Positions 16,563-24,584 of a DNA stretch of 37,726 bases are shown one piece after another. How positions within the stretch are numbered: position 1 is the stretch's first letter; every line of letters starts with the position of its first letter. Origin of the DNA: DATBFG01 sp036558645 (GTDB lineage: Bacteria > Acidobacteriota > Terriglobia > Terriglobales > Acidobacteriaceae). A program made the position numbers and the translations under genes. The stretch covers positions 1 to 37,726 of the forward strand of contig DATBFG010000108.1 in assembly GCA_036558645.1 (NCBI GenBank), given 5' to 3'. The notes beneath the pieces are model-generated. The model was not told the origin of the DNA. It did not search any database and saw only the letters and a program-made list of their open reading frames with translations.

Positions 16563-16600
16563 GGTGCTGAAAGCACCCCGTAAGACGAAAACTCGGGGTG
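16563..16600 (-). promoter_or_regulatory. Overlapping alternative hairpins between the TPR and Calx-beta genes
   Basis: GGTGCT-GAA-AGCACC (16563-16577) forms one hairpin and CACCCCG (16574-16580) / CGGGGTG (16594-16600) another. They share bases and cannot form together. This is the layout of an attenuator, but it could also be a terminator for the TPR gene or a dispersed palindromic repeat. Confidence 0.4.
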
Positions 16601-16704
16601 GTACGCCAAAGGCCGGACGGCATTCTATCACCGAAATGTTCAGCTATGACGCGGGAATGTCCGGTCTGGAGCGGTGCGAGCCGACCAGGACGGGTTCAGC
16701 ACGG

Positions 16705-17334
16705 TTACCGCTTCGCCTCGGCGATCATCTTCTCGACGATGGGTCTGCGGTCCAGGTTGGGATTGGTCTTGAGCAGTTCTTCCCATGCGGCAATCGCACC
16801 CGCTTTGTCGTTCTTCCCCTTCAGGCGGATCATGCCGAGATTAAACAGGGAATTGGCATCCTTCGGATCGTACTTGAGGCCGGTTTCCAGTTCGGACAAC
16901 GCGCGGTCGGTTTCCCCGTCATAAAACAGGCACGATGCGAGCTCGGTTCGAATCGCCACATCCTTCGGCGCGATCTTCAGAGACCGCTCATAGTACTCAG
17001 CGGCCTGCTTGAACTGGTGCGTAGCCTGGTTGATTTGACCGATACGATTGAGCAGGTCGGCGTTGTTGGGATCAGATACAAGCTGCGCCATCAGCGGCGC
17101 CGCTTGCTTGTCGGCCATAGCCTTCATTTGTTCGAGGGACGGCAGTGCTTGCGGGGAACCCGACCCCGATGGCATTCCCGACTGTGCAGGTACCGGCGAT
17201 GGGGTGTGCTTTGACGCCGAGCCACGAAAGAGGTAGCCGACGATCAGTCCAACGAGGAGGCAGAATCCAGCCATCATGTAGACCTGCCGCGTCTGCCACC
17301 CGGAAGAGCTTGCTGCCATTGTTGTAGTTTCCAT
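16705..17334 (-). CDS. Membrane-anchored TPR protein, similar in plan to cytochrome c assembly factors
   Basis: The 209-residue protein has one N-terminal membrane helix (YMMAGFCLLVGLIVGYLF, about residues 18-36), a Pro/Ser-rich linker and four or so TPR helices pairs from about residue 80 (LNRIGQINQATHQFKQAAEYYERSL, split across two helices, then PKDANSLFNLGMIRLKGKNDKAGAIAAWEELL). This is the layout of CcmI/NrfG-type proteins, which hold apocytochromes for haem attachment. With System II and 32 haem sites encoded nearby, such a role is plausible but not shown, because TPR proteins are very diverse. ATG 17334 is preferred, with GGAG about 8 nt upstream; ATG 17349 would add five residues. Confidence 0.78.
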   Translation of the reverse strand: METTTMAASSSGWQTRQVYMMAGFCLLVGLIVGYLFRGSASKHTPSPVPAQSGMPSGSGSPQALPSLEQMKAMADKQAAPLMAQLVSDPNNADLLNRIGQINQATHQFKQAAEYYERSLKIAPKDVAIRTELASCLFYDGETDRALSELETGLKYDPKDANSLFNLGMIRLKGKNDKAGAIAAWEELLKTNPNLDRRPIVEKMIAEAKR

Positions 17335-17636
17335 TCCAACCCACTCCATCTATCAATCACTTACAAAGGCATCCTGCGTGCCAAGTGTGGGCGCCGCCGC
17401 TCATGGCGACGGGCATGTAGTTTCAACAACTTACGAGCTGACGGAGTCTCGGTTTAGGACTAGAACGTGGCATTTCACGCTTTTCTGGCTAGCTGCAGCG
17501 TGATTTGTCTCGTCGGCCGCGGGCAAGCCTCGGGTTGCAGTGAGATCCCCACGCTATCTCTCAGGTGTGCTCAGCGCATTACGAAGGTTCCAAACGAAGG
17601 GTGGAGGCATCGCACGAAGGTGCCGATGGAGCTCAT
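17335..17636. other. Divergent intergenic region between TPR and VWFA genes
   Basis: About 300 nt with no supported gene. It contains a copy of AACAACTTACGA (17424-17435) that also occurs upstream of the 16-haem cytochrome (5047-5058), and a short inverted repeat CGTG-GCATTT-CACG near 17466-17479. Promoters for both flanking genes must lie here, but no clear -35/-10 pair was recognised. Confidence 0.5.
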
Positions 17637-18536
17637 GTGAGCTACAAAAATGTCGTTATCTACCTGGGGTTCACTCTTTGTCTCTCAAACGCTTTTGCGG
17701 ATTCGGTTCCTGTAATCCGGAAAAGTGTCTCGGAAGTCCGCTTCCCCCTCGTTGCCAGTGACAAGTATGGAAGATCACTGCCGGCGCTGGCGCCCGCGGA
17801 TATATCAGTTCTGGAAGACGGGCATGCGATATCAAATTTTGATGTCAGACCGGCGCAGGATAACCCGCTTCAAGTTGGAATTCTGTTGGATCTGAGTTAT
17901 TCCACCGAAGCCAACTGGCGCCTGATGCAGTCGGCAGTCACGAAATTCATCCAGGAAAGCGTCCGTCCGCCAGATCAAACCTTGCTTCTAGCATTCGACA
18001 CCAAGATCGAAGTGGAAAAAGCGATCAGCCACCCAGAAGAGGTCAAAGCTGCGATTTCCCCCCTGTCTGCCGGAGGTCCCACGGCCTTCTATGATGCCGT
18101 CTATCATGCATGCCAGAATTCAATGTTCAAGGATGGAGGTGTATCTGCCAGGTCCGCTCTGATCGTGTTCTCTGATGGGGAGGACAATCTCAGTCTCCAT
18201 AACCTGAACGATTCCATTGCAGCGGCTCAGTCTGGAGGCATCGCGGTATACACCATTTCGATCCACAAACAGAAGGTCCGCAAGCCAGCCGATGAGATTC
18301 TCCAGCAGCTTGCCGTTGCCACCGGCGGAGACAGTTTTGTGGTGCGTCGAGGGCAGGACTTGCAGGACGCGCTCAAGAACATCAGCGAAGAGTTGCGCAG
18401 CTATTATCTTCTTTACTATCGGCTGCCCCACCAGCCTGAGCGACGTGAGTTTCACCGCGTTCATATCAGCCCTGCGCAAGGGGCTATCCATGTTTTGCGC
18501 TACCAGGGAGGGTATTACACCGAACCGTCGGAGTGA
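17637..18536 (+). CDS. Secreted VWFA-domain protein of acidobacterial type
   Basis: The 299-residue product begins at GTG 17637, with GGAG five nt upstream, and has a signal peptide (NVVIYLGFTLCLSNAFA before DSVPV). A short beta-rich segment (VRFPLVASDKYGRSLPAL...DISVLEDG) precedes a von Willebrand A domain with the metal-site motif D85-x-S87-x-S89 in LLDLSYSTE and the second-loop acidic run FSDGEDN. This layout is that of a VWFA-related family greatly expanded in Acidobacteria. These proteins are exported and presumably bind partners through a divalent metal; their function is unknown. The gene is transcribed away from the TPR gene and precedes the hybrid kinase by 143 nt. Confidence 0.88.
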   Translation: MSYKNVVIYLGFTLCLSNAFADSVPVIRKSVSEVRFPLVASDKYGRSLPALAPADISVLEDGHAISNFDVRPAQDNPLQVGILLDLSYSTEANWRLMQSAVTKFIQESVRPPDQTLLLAFDTKIEVEKAISHPEEVKAAISPLSAGGPTAFYDAVYHACQNSMFKDGGVSARSALIVFSDGEDNLSLHNLNDSIAAAQSGGIAVYTISIHKQKVRKPADEILQQLAVATGGDSFVVRRGQDLQDALKNISEELRSYYLLYYRLPHQPERREFHRVHISPAQGAIHVLRYQGGYYTEPSE

Positions 18537-18679
18537 CGACCCATCGGCAGGCGAAGTTACTATCCACAATTTCTCCTCCCGATCCTGCATTGATCCCTCT
18601 TCGGGACGTCACGCAACCTTCTTTTCTTTGACGCTCCTGTTGGACGAACCCTTCGAGATTCTGCGTCGATGTAACTAGA

Positions 18680-20299
18680 GTGACTGCAAGAATCGGCGGC
18701 GAGAGTCCAGAAATGCAGCAACCGTTCCGCGACACCGTCGCGGCGCTGCGAGAACGGGAAGAATTCGTCCGGCTGCTGTTGGACTCGACGGCTGAAGCCA
18801 TCTTCGGGATCGATCTGAGTGGAAGTTGCACCTTCTGCAATGCCGCGGGGTTGAGAATGCTGGGATACCAGGATCCCGCTGAACTGATGGGCAAAAATCT
18901 ACACAGTACCTTCCATCACAGCCACCAGAGCGGACGGCCGTATCCCTACCTGGAATGCCCGGTCATGGATGCAGTACGCCGAGGCGACCGAATTCACCTG
19001 ACGAATGAGGTCATGTGGAAAAAAGACGGAACCTGTTTCCCGGTTGAATATTGGTCCTATCCAATCCGGCTCGATGAAAAGCTAATCGGGGCAGTACTGA
19101 CGTTTATTGACATTTCGGAGCGGCGACGATTGGAGGTGCAACTTCACCAGGCCCAGAAGATGGACGCGATAGGAACACTGGCAGGAGGAGTTGCACACGA
19201 CTTCAACAACCTCCTCATGGTGATTGGCGCTTATGCCGAACTAATGCTCGATTCGGTCGATTCGGAGAATCCGTTACGCCACAATGTCAACGAAATTGTG
19301 ACGGCTACCCGGCGAGCTGCAGAGCTGACGCGGCAATTGTTAGCGTTCAGCCGCAAGCAGATGCAAGCACTCCAGGTTCTTGACTTGAACTCTGTGATCC
19401 GCGAGGTGGGGAAGATGCTGCGCCGCCTGATCGGCGAAGATGTTCAACTCCTGACGGCTCTTGATGAGGACCTCGAACGAGTTCGGGCCGATGCCGGGCA
19501 AATCGAGCAAATCATTATGAACCTGGCGGCAAATGCCCGTGATGCGATGCCCGAGGGAGGCAAGCTCACAATCGAGACAAGGAATGTGACCCTGGACCGT
19601 GCCTATCATCAGAATCACCTTGTTGTGCCTCCCGGAGATTATGTGTTGTTGTCGGTTTCCGACACTGGCGAAGGGATTGGACCGGAACACGTACACCACA
19701 TCTTTGAACCCTTTTACACGACGAAAAGCGACGGCAAGGGCACGGGTCTGGGTTTGGCGACTGTCTACGGAATCGTAAAGCAGAGTGGCGGATTCATTTG
19801 GGTGTACAGCGAACCGGGTCTAGGCACAACATTCAAGATTTACTTGCCGATGATCCATGAGCGTGCTCGCGAAGAGAAAGCCATGGTTCAGGAATGCAAC
19901 ACTCGCGGTACGGAAACAGTGCTTCTGGTTGAGGACGAGGAGGCGGTTCGCAGTTCGGCAAGAGAATATCTTGTGCTCAATGGTTATACCGTGATTGAGG
20001 CGACGGATGGTGAGGAAGCATTAAAGCTCTCGAGGGAATTTGCCGGGCCCATCGATCTCGTCGTGACAGATGTAGTCATGCCGAAAATGGGAGGCGCACA
20101 ACTCGTTGCCAGAGTCGAGATGGAGCGGCCGTTCACGAAGGTATTGTGCGTCTCGGGTTATGCAGAAAGCACGGTGCTGCGCCATGGCTTGGTCGATGCC
20201 CAGCGTTTTCTGCAGAAACCGTTCAGTCTCAAAGCGTTGGCGCAGAAGATCCGCACAATCCTGGACATCGAAAAGGCCTCAGCCGCGGAAGCGGGATAG
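18680..20299 (+). CDS. PAS-HisKA-HATPase-REC hybrid histidine kinase, soluble
   Basis: The 539-residue protein has no membrane segment. A PAS domain (about 28-145; ILDSTAEAIFGID-like start, FIDISERR exit) is followed by a HisKA domain with His173 in LAGGVAHDFNNLL, a HATPase_c domain (NLAANARDAMPEGG; SDTGEGIGPEHV; KGTGLGLATVYGIV) and a C-terminal receiver (VLLVEDEE at about 412, phospho-acceptor Asp464 in VVTDVVMP, Lys in LQKPF). The kinase probably phosphorylates its own receiver and passes the phosphate to an unlinked phosphotransfer protein, as no output domain is present. The PAS domain contains His and Cys residues (TFHHSHQ, LECPV) that could bind a ligand or metal. GTG 18680 is the longest start; ATG 18713 is possible, with GAGAG upstream. 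Confidence 0.9.
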   Translation: MTARIGGESPEMQQPFRDTVAALREREEFVRLLLDSTAEAIFGIDLSGSCTFCNAAGLRMLGYQDPAELMGKNLHSTFHHSHQSGRPYPYLECPVMDAVRRGDRIHLTNEVMWKKDGTCFPVEYWSYPIRLDEKLIGAVLTFIDISERRRLEVQLHQAQKMDAIGTLAGGVAHDFNNLLMVIGAYAELMLDSVDSENPLRHNVNEIVTATRRAAELTRQLLAFSRKQMQALQVLDLNSVIREVGKMLRRLIGEDVQLLTALDEDLERVRADAGQIEQIIMNLAANARDAMPEGGKLTIETRNVTLDRAYHQNHLVVPPGDYVLLSVSDTGEGIGPEHVHHIFEPFYTTKSDGKGTGLGLATVYGIVKQSGGFIWVYSEPGLGTTFKIYLPMIHERAREEKAMVQECNTRGTETVLLVEDEEAVRSSAREYLVLNGYTVIEATDGEEALKLSREFAGPIDLVVTDVVMPKMGGAQLVARVEMERPFTKVLCVSGYAESTVLRHGLVDAQRFLQKPFSLKALAQKIRTILDIEKASAAEAG

Positions 20300-20324
20300 T
20301 CCGGAAACGGCGGGTGCTCTCCTT

Positions 20325-20330
20325 TATAAT
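20325..20330 (+). promoter_or_regulatory. Consensus -10 box before the ArnT-like gene
   Basis: A perfect TATAAT lies 20 nt before ATG 20351 and just after the hybrid kinase stop. No good -35 box is seen at 16-18 nt spacing. It suggests that the glycosyltransferase gene has its own promoter. Confidence 0.35.
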
Positions 20331-20350
20331 ATGTTCGCCGGATCTCCTGC

Positions 20351-22201
20351 ATGAACCTGCCCGCGGTCTCCCAGCGACGGTCGGATTTCGAACTCATACA
20401 GCCTATCTCCAGAAAAATACAGGGCAGTTCCATCCTCATTATCGCCGGGCTTTGGGCGGTGATTTATTTATGCACAATGTTTACTCCGGCATTGCTGGAC
20501 GATGCCGATACCGTCCACGCCGAAGCGGCTCGCGAGATGGTGCTGAGTCAAGATTGGGTTACGCTGCACGCCAACGGCGTCCGCTATCTTGAAAAAGCCC
20601 CGCTGATGTACTGGTCAGTCGCGGCTAGTTACACGATTTATGGAGTCAGCGACTGGAGTACTCGGCTCCCGTTGATGCTTGGCGTTCTCGCCATGCTTCT
20701 CGCTACGTATCTACTTGGGCGAGAGGCCTATGGTGAAAGAGGAGGATTTCTCTCGGCCGTGGTGCTGGCGACCTCGCTAGGTCCTTATCTCTTCACGCGC
20801 TTCTTGATTCCCGACACACTGGTGGGACTTTGGCTCGCACTGACATTTTTATTCTTTCTGCGTTCGTTGCGTGAAGATCCTCCGTCGCGCGTAACGTGCT
20901 GGTGCCTGGCGGTGTCATGCGCGCTGAATGTCCTGACCAAGGGCTTGATCGGATTGGTATTTCCGGCCGGTGTTATCGGACTGTACCTGATCCTGACAGG
21001 GAATCTGAAACACCTGCTGCGACTGCGACCCATTTCAAGTTTCGTAGTGCTGCTCATGATCGCGGGGCCGTGGCATTTGCTGGCAGGTCTGCGCAACCCG
21101 GATCAGGGAAGTATTCGCGGATTTTTCTGGTTCTATTTCGTGAATGAGCATTTTCTGCGATACCTGAATAAGCGCGTACCGCGTGATTACGACACGGTGC
21201 CGTTGGCGCTTTTCTGGGTGCTCCTGTTGATCTGGGTCTTTCCCTGGGTCGCTTTTCTACCGCAGGCGGTCGGGAATGCGCTAGCCCGATGGCGTGAGTG
21301 GCGATCGGATCTCGACCGCCAGCAACGTGCGAGCTTGTTATTCGCCTTGTGGGCCTTAGTCATCCTTGTTTTCTTCAGCTTCTCGACTCGACAGGAGTAC
21401 TACACAATCCCGGCTATTCCGGGGCTGGCGCTGCTGGTGGGAGGCTGGCTCGTCCGCGAACAAGACTCCGACCAGAACAGTTCTGCGCGGCGTTCGGGGC
21501 AAGCAGCGTCGCTTGGTTTATTTGTGGTTGGGATGGTTGCGCTGGTGGCAGGGATCTTTCTGCTCTCGGTGTCGAAGCCTCCCGCGCCGGGAGTGGAACT
21601 CGCAGACCTGCTGAAAAAGAACCCAGAGCAGTATGCACTTTCCTTTGGCCACTTTCTAGATCTCACCCCGCAGGCTCTTGGGGCTTTTCGTGGACCATTG
21701 CTTGGATTTGTGCTGTCTTTGTTCGTGGGTACGGGAGCGAACTGGCTGCTGCGGCGGAGAGGTAAGCCAATGGTCGGCAACGGCGCATTGGCTCTGATGA
21801 TGGTCGGAATGTTGGCTTGCGTACATTCTGCTTTTGTGACGTTTTCGCCGATTCTGTCCTCTCAACAGCTTGCGGCAGCGATCCGACCGTACTATCGCGC
21901 CGGCGATTTGATCGTAGTGGATGGGGAATATGAGGATGCATCGACGCTAAATTTCTATCTGGGCGTGCCGCTGCGAATTCTGCACGAGCGCAGCGGCAAC
22001 TTATGGTACGGTTCACAATTTCCCGATGCGCCTCCCGTATTCGAAACGCAGGCCTCTTTCGACGCGCTTTGGTTCGGTCGCAGACGAGTGTTTTTCTGGA
22101 CCGATCAGGACGATCCTAAGGAATTGCATGGTGCACAGCGGTTTCTGGTCGCTCACAACGGCGGGAAATCAATCATGACAAATCTTCCTCTAGCGAAGTA
22201 G
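20351..22201 (+). CDS. ArnT-like integral membrane glycosyltransferase (GT83/PMT superfamily)
   Basis: The 616-residue protein has about twelve membrane helices and a C-terminal soluble domain. The first periplasmic loop holds the acidic motif DDADTVHAEAAREM (about residues 49-62), equivalent to the D/E-containing loop of ArnT and protein mannosyltransferases that binds the lipid-linked donor. The next loop carries VRYLEKAPLMYW, like the family motif YFEKPPLxYW. Such enzymes move a sugar from undecaprenyl phosphate to lipid A, glycan or protein in the periplasm. The acceptor cannot be predicted, but nearby genes for a decarboxylase-like SDR and two lipid glycosyltransferases favour envelope glycolipid modification. 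It lies 51 nt after the hybrid kinase, behind a likely promoter. Confidence 0.88.
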   Translation: MNLPAVSQRRSDFELIQPISRKIQGSSILIIAGLWAVIYLCTMFTPALLDDADTVHAEAAREMVLSQDWVTLHANGVRYLEKAPLMYWSVAASYTIYGVSDWSTRLPLMLGVLAMLLATYLLGREAYGERGGFLSAVVLATSLGPYLFTRFLIPDTLVGLWLALTFLFFLRSLREDPPSRVTCWCLAVSCALNVLTKGLIGLVFPAGVIGLYLILTGNLKHLLRLRPISSFVVLLMIAGPWHLLAGLRNPDQGSIRGFFWFYFVNEHFLRYLNKRVPRDYDTVPLALFWVLLLIWVFPWVAFLPQAVGNALARWREWRSDLDRQQRASLLFALWALVILVFFSFSTRQEYYTIPAIPGLALLVGGWLVREQDSDQNSSARRSGQAASLGLFVVGMVALVAGIFLLSVSKPPAPGVELADLLKKNPEQYALSFGHFLDLTPQALGAFRGPLLGFVLSLFVGTGANWLLRRRGKPMVGNGALALMMVGMLACVHSAFVTFSPILSSQQLAAAIRPYYRAGDLIVVDGEYEDASTLNFYLGVPLRILHERSGNLWYGSQFPDAPPVFETQASFDALWFGRRRVFFWTDQDDPKELHGAQRFLVAHNGGKSIMTNLPLAK

Positions 22202-22230
22202 CGGTTGAAAGCGAAGGTGCATCAGATAGA

Positions 22231-22236
22231 TATAAT
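22231..22236 (+). promoter_or_regulatory. Consensus -10 box very close to the GT21 gene start
   Basis: TATAAT ends 12 nt before ATG 22249, so a transcript would have a leader of only about five or six nt. TTGAAA at 22205-22210 is 20 nt upstream, too far for a usual -35. No Shine-Dalgarno precedes the ATG, consistent with near-leaderless translation. Confidence 0.35.
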
Positions 22237-22248
22237 CTTCACCAGCCT

Positions 22249-23496
22249 ATGAGCGCATTCATATTCGCCATGTTGGCGATCACAAACGTCTGGCGACTCC
22301 TGCTGACGATTGCTCTCTTAGGTACGCTCACATCCACCGTCTTTTTATTTATGGTCATGGTGGCCGCGGTACGTTACCGTGTGCGCTCGTCAGTGGAGCG
22401 TCGTGCAGCGGATGGGGTTGCAGACGAGTCCTTGCCGAAGGTTACTGTCCTCAAGCCGGTCCACGGGATGGAACCCTTGCTGGAGCAAAATCTGGAGAGT
22501 TTCCTACGTCAGGACTATCCGGATTTCGAGATCATCTTTGGAGCTCGTGAAGCTGACAACGATGCGCTGCAGGTTGCGGAAAGTGTGCGCGCTCGATATC
22601 CGCATGTGAAATCCAAGATTGTGATCTCTGGGATGCCCACATGGCCCAACGCTAAGGTCTTCTCTCTCGACCGCATGATTTCGGCATCGTCGAGCGACTA
22701 TTTCGTGATTAGCGATAGCGATGTTTGCGTTGAGCCACGTTTCCTGCGAAACGTGATCGCGCCGCTACTCGATCCTGCCGTCGGACTGGTGACGTGTCCC
22801 TATCGCGGAATACCGTCGCACGACCTATGGTCCTCACTTGAAGCGCTAGGCATGTCAGTAGAAATGCCATCGGGCGTCATGGTTGCGGACATGATGGAGG
22901 GGATGCGATTCGCAATGGGTGCTGTCATGGCTGTGCGGCGCGATGCGCTCGACAAGATTGGAGGTATCGGAGCCACCGCGGACTATTATTCCGATGATTT
23001 TGTGCTCGGCAATGAAGTTTGGGCGGCCGGATATAAGGTGGTTCTCTCGCACGAAATCGTGGGACATGTGCTGATCCCGCGCTCTTTTGTGCAGACTTTT
23101 GGCGATCAATTACGCTGGATGAAGAGCACGCGGTATTCACGTCCGAAAGGTCATCTGGGCAGTGGACTCACTTTCGCTATGCCTTTCGGCTTGCTGGGAT
23201 GGATTGCTGCCGGCGCCCTCGGATCGTGGCCGCTTGGCGTGCTGCTGCTGCTGGCGGCATTCGTGAACCGAGTCTCTCAGTCGATAGTCGTAGGTTGGGG
23301 TGTGATCGGAGATTCGCGCGCGTTGCGCTACTGCTGGCTCTATCCCTTGAGAGACTTGATTGGTTTCTATACCTGGATGGCCAGCTTTACCAGCCGTACT
23401 TTTTTCTGGCGCGGAGAAACTTACCGCTTCAGCGATGGAGGCCGGATTATTCCGCAGCACCGACCCGCAGTGAATGCGGTTCCAAATCAGATGTAA
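22249..23496 (+). CDS. GT21/HpnI-like membrane glycosyltransferase (copy 1)
   Basis: The 415-residue protein has an N-terminal membrane helix (about 16-42), a GT-A catalytic domain and C-terminal membrane helices. Family motifs are in order: LKPVHGMEP (nucleotide site), the metal-binding acidic SDSD in VISDSDVCV, the catalytic acidic pair in YYSDDFVLG, and QLRWMKSTR (the (Q/R)xxRW motif). This is the ceramide glucosyltransferase-like family GT21, which includes HpnI, the enzyme that adds N-acetylglucosamine to bacteriohopanetetrol. The lipid acceptor here is unknown. A paralogue lies on the other strand at 24585-25742. Its last 50 nt overlap the 3' end of the convergent SDR gene. Confidence 0.88.
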   Translation: MSAFIFAMLAITNVWRLLLTIALLGTLTSTVFLFMVMVAAVRYRVRSSVERRAADGVADESLPKVTVLKPVHGMEPLLEQNLESFLRQDYPDFEIIFGAREADNDALQVAESVRARYPHVKSKIVISGMPTWPNAKVFSLDRMISASSSDYFVISDSDVCVEPRFLRNVIAPLLDPAVGLVTCPYRGIPSHDLWSSLEALGMSVEMPSGVMVADMMEGMRFAMGAVMAVRRDALDKIGGIGATADYYSDDFVLGNEVWAAGYKVVLSHEIVGHVLIPRSFVQTFGDQLRWMKSTRYSRPKGHLGSGLTFAMPFGLLGWIAAGALGSWPLGVLLLLAAFVNRVSQSIVVGWGVIGDSRALRYCWLYPLRDLIGFYTWMASFTSRTFFWRGETYRFSDGGRIIPQHRPAVNAVPNQM

Positions 23497-24484
23497 CAGC
23501 GAATTCCGGCGTTTCTGCCAGTTCCTGCCGCTTGCTCTCAATAATCCTTTCGATGATCTGCTGCAAGCGCACTCGCGGCCTGTATCCCACCGTGGCTTCA
23601 ATCTTCGCGATGTTTGGCACGCGGCGATTCATATCCTCAAAGCCGGGCTGATATGCCTGGTCATAAGGGATGATTTGAATCTCGGAATCGCTGCGTGAAA
23701 GCTTTTTTACGAGCCGCGCAAGTTCGGCAATGGAAACTTCCTCGGGGTTGCCAATATTGAATACTTCTCCAACTGCGCTAGGTGTGTCGATCAAGAGAAG
23801 CAGGGCTCGTACCACGTCACTAACGTCTGCAAAACATCGGCTCTGCCGACCGTCACCAAAAACGGTGATGGGCTCTCCACGAAGTGCCTGTTCGACGAAA
23901 CGGGGCAGCACCATTCCGTAGCGTCCAGTTTGCCGGGGGCCGGTGGTATTGAAGAGTCGAACGATAATGACGGGCAGGTTCTGCGCGTCGTGATATGCCA
24001 AGGCAAGAAATTCGTCGATCGCCTTAGAACAGGCGTAGCTCCAACGACTCTTGGTAGTAGGTCCGTATACTACGTCGTCCGATTCGGTGAACGGTTGCTT
24101 CGAGCTCTTTCCATAGACTTCTGAGGTAGAGGCGACCAGGCATAACTTGCGATATCTTGCTGCCAGATTGAGGACGTTGTGGCTGCCGAGGACATTGATT
24201 TCGATCGTATCCACGGGAACCTCAATGATTTTCTGAACACCTACAACCGCCGCCAGGTGGAACACGATGTCGACCTTGCGGACCATCGACTCCAATCGTC
24301 TAAAGTCGAGGATGGACCCCACGGTCAGATGAAACGACTTGTTCTCCTGCAGGTGCGCGATGTTCTCGAGACGGCCAGTGGACAAGTCGTCGATCACAAA
24401 TACTTCATCTCCGCGACGGAGCAGCGCTTCGCATAAATGACTACCGATGAAACCGGCTCCACCGGTAACCAGAACTTTCCTCAT
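23447..24484 (-). CDS. Extended SDR, probable UDP-glucuronate decarboxylase-like sugar enzyme
   Basis: The 345-residue protein has the Rossmann motif TGGAGFIGSH (residues 8-17), the SDR catalytic pair Y150-x3-K154 in YACSK and the segment STSEVYG (about 119-125). The Ser/Glu of that segment, plus an Arg in NRRVPNIAKI near the C-terminus, match residues used by UDP-glucuronate decarboxylases (UXS and the ArnA C-terminal domain), and GPTTKSRWSYACSK resembles the equivalent ArnA stretch. Epimerases and dehydratases of the same superfamily usually carry other residues at these sites. The product would be a UDP-4-keto-pentose or UDP-xylose for envelope glycans. ATG 24484 has AGGTGA upstream; ATG 24511 would add nine residues. 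It is convergent with, and overlaps, the GT21 gene. Substrate assignment is inference. Confidence 0.85.
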   Translation of the reverse strand: MRKVLVTGGAGFIGSHLCEALLRRGDEVFVIDDLSTGRLENIAHLQENKSFHLTVGSILDFRRLESMVRKVDIVFHLAAVVGVQKIIEVPVDTIEINVLGSHNVLNLAARYRKLCLVASTSEVYGKSSKQPFTESDDVVYGPTTKSRWSYACSKAIDEFLALAYHDAQNLPVIIVRLFNTTGPRQTGRYGMVLPRFVEQALRGEPITVFGDGRQSRCFADVSDVVRALLLLIDTPSAVGEVFNIGNPEEVSIAELARLVKKLSRSDSEIQIIPYDQAYQPGFEDMNRRVPNIAKIEATVGYRPRVRLQQIIERIIESKRQELAETPEFAVTSDLEPHSLRVGAAE

Positions 24485-24584
24485 ACTTTTCACCTGCTTA
24501 CGTAGATGCATTTAGGGGGCGGACCTGGTGTCCAGGGTGCTTGAACATGAACCCTTAATTCTACTGGAATATGGCGGCGATTTG

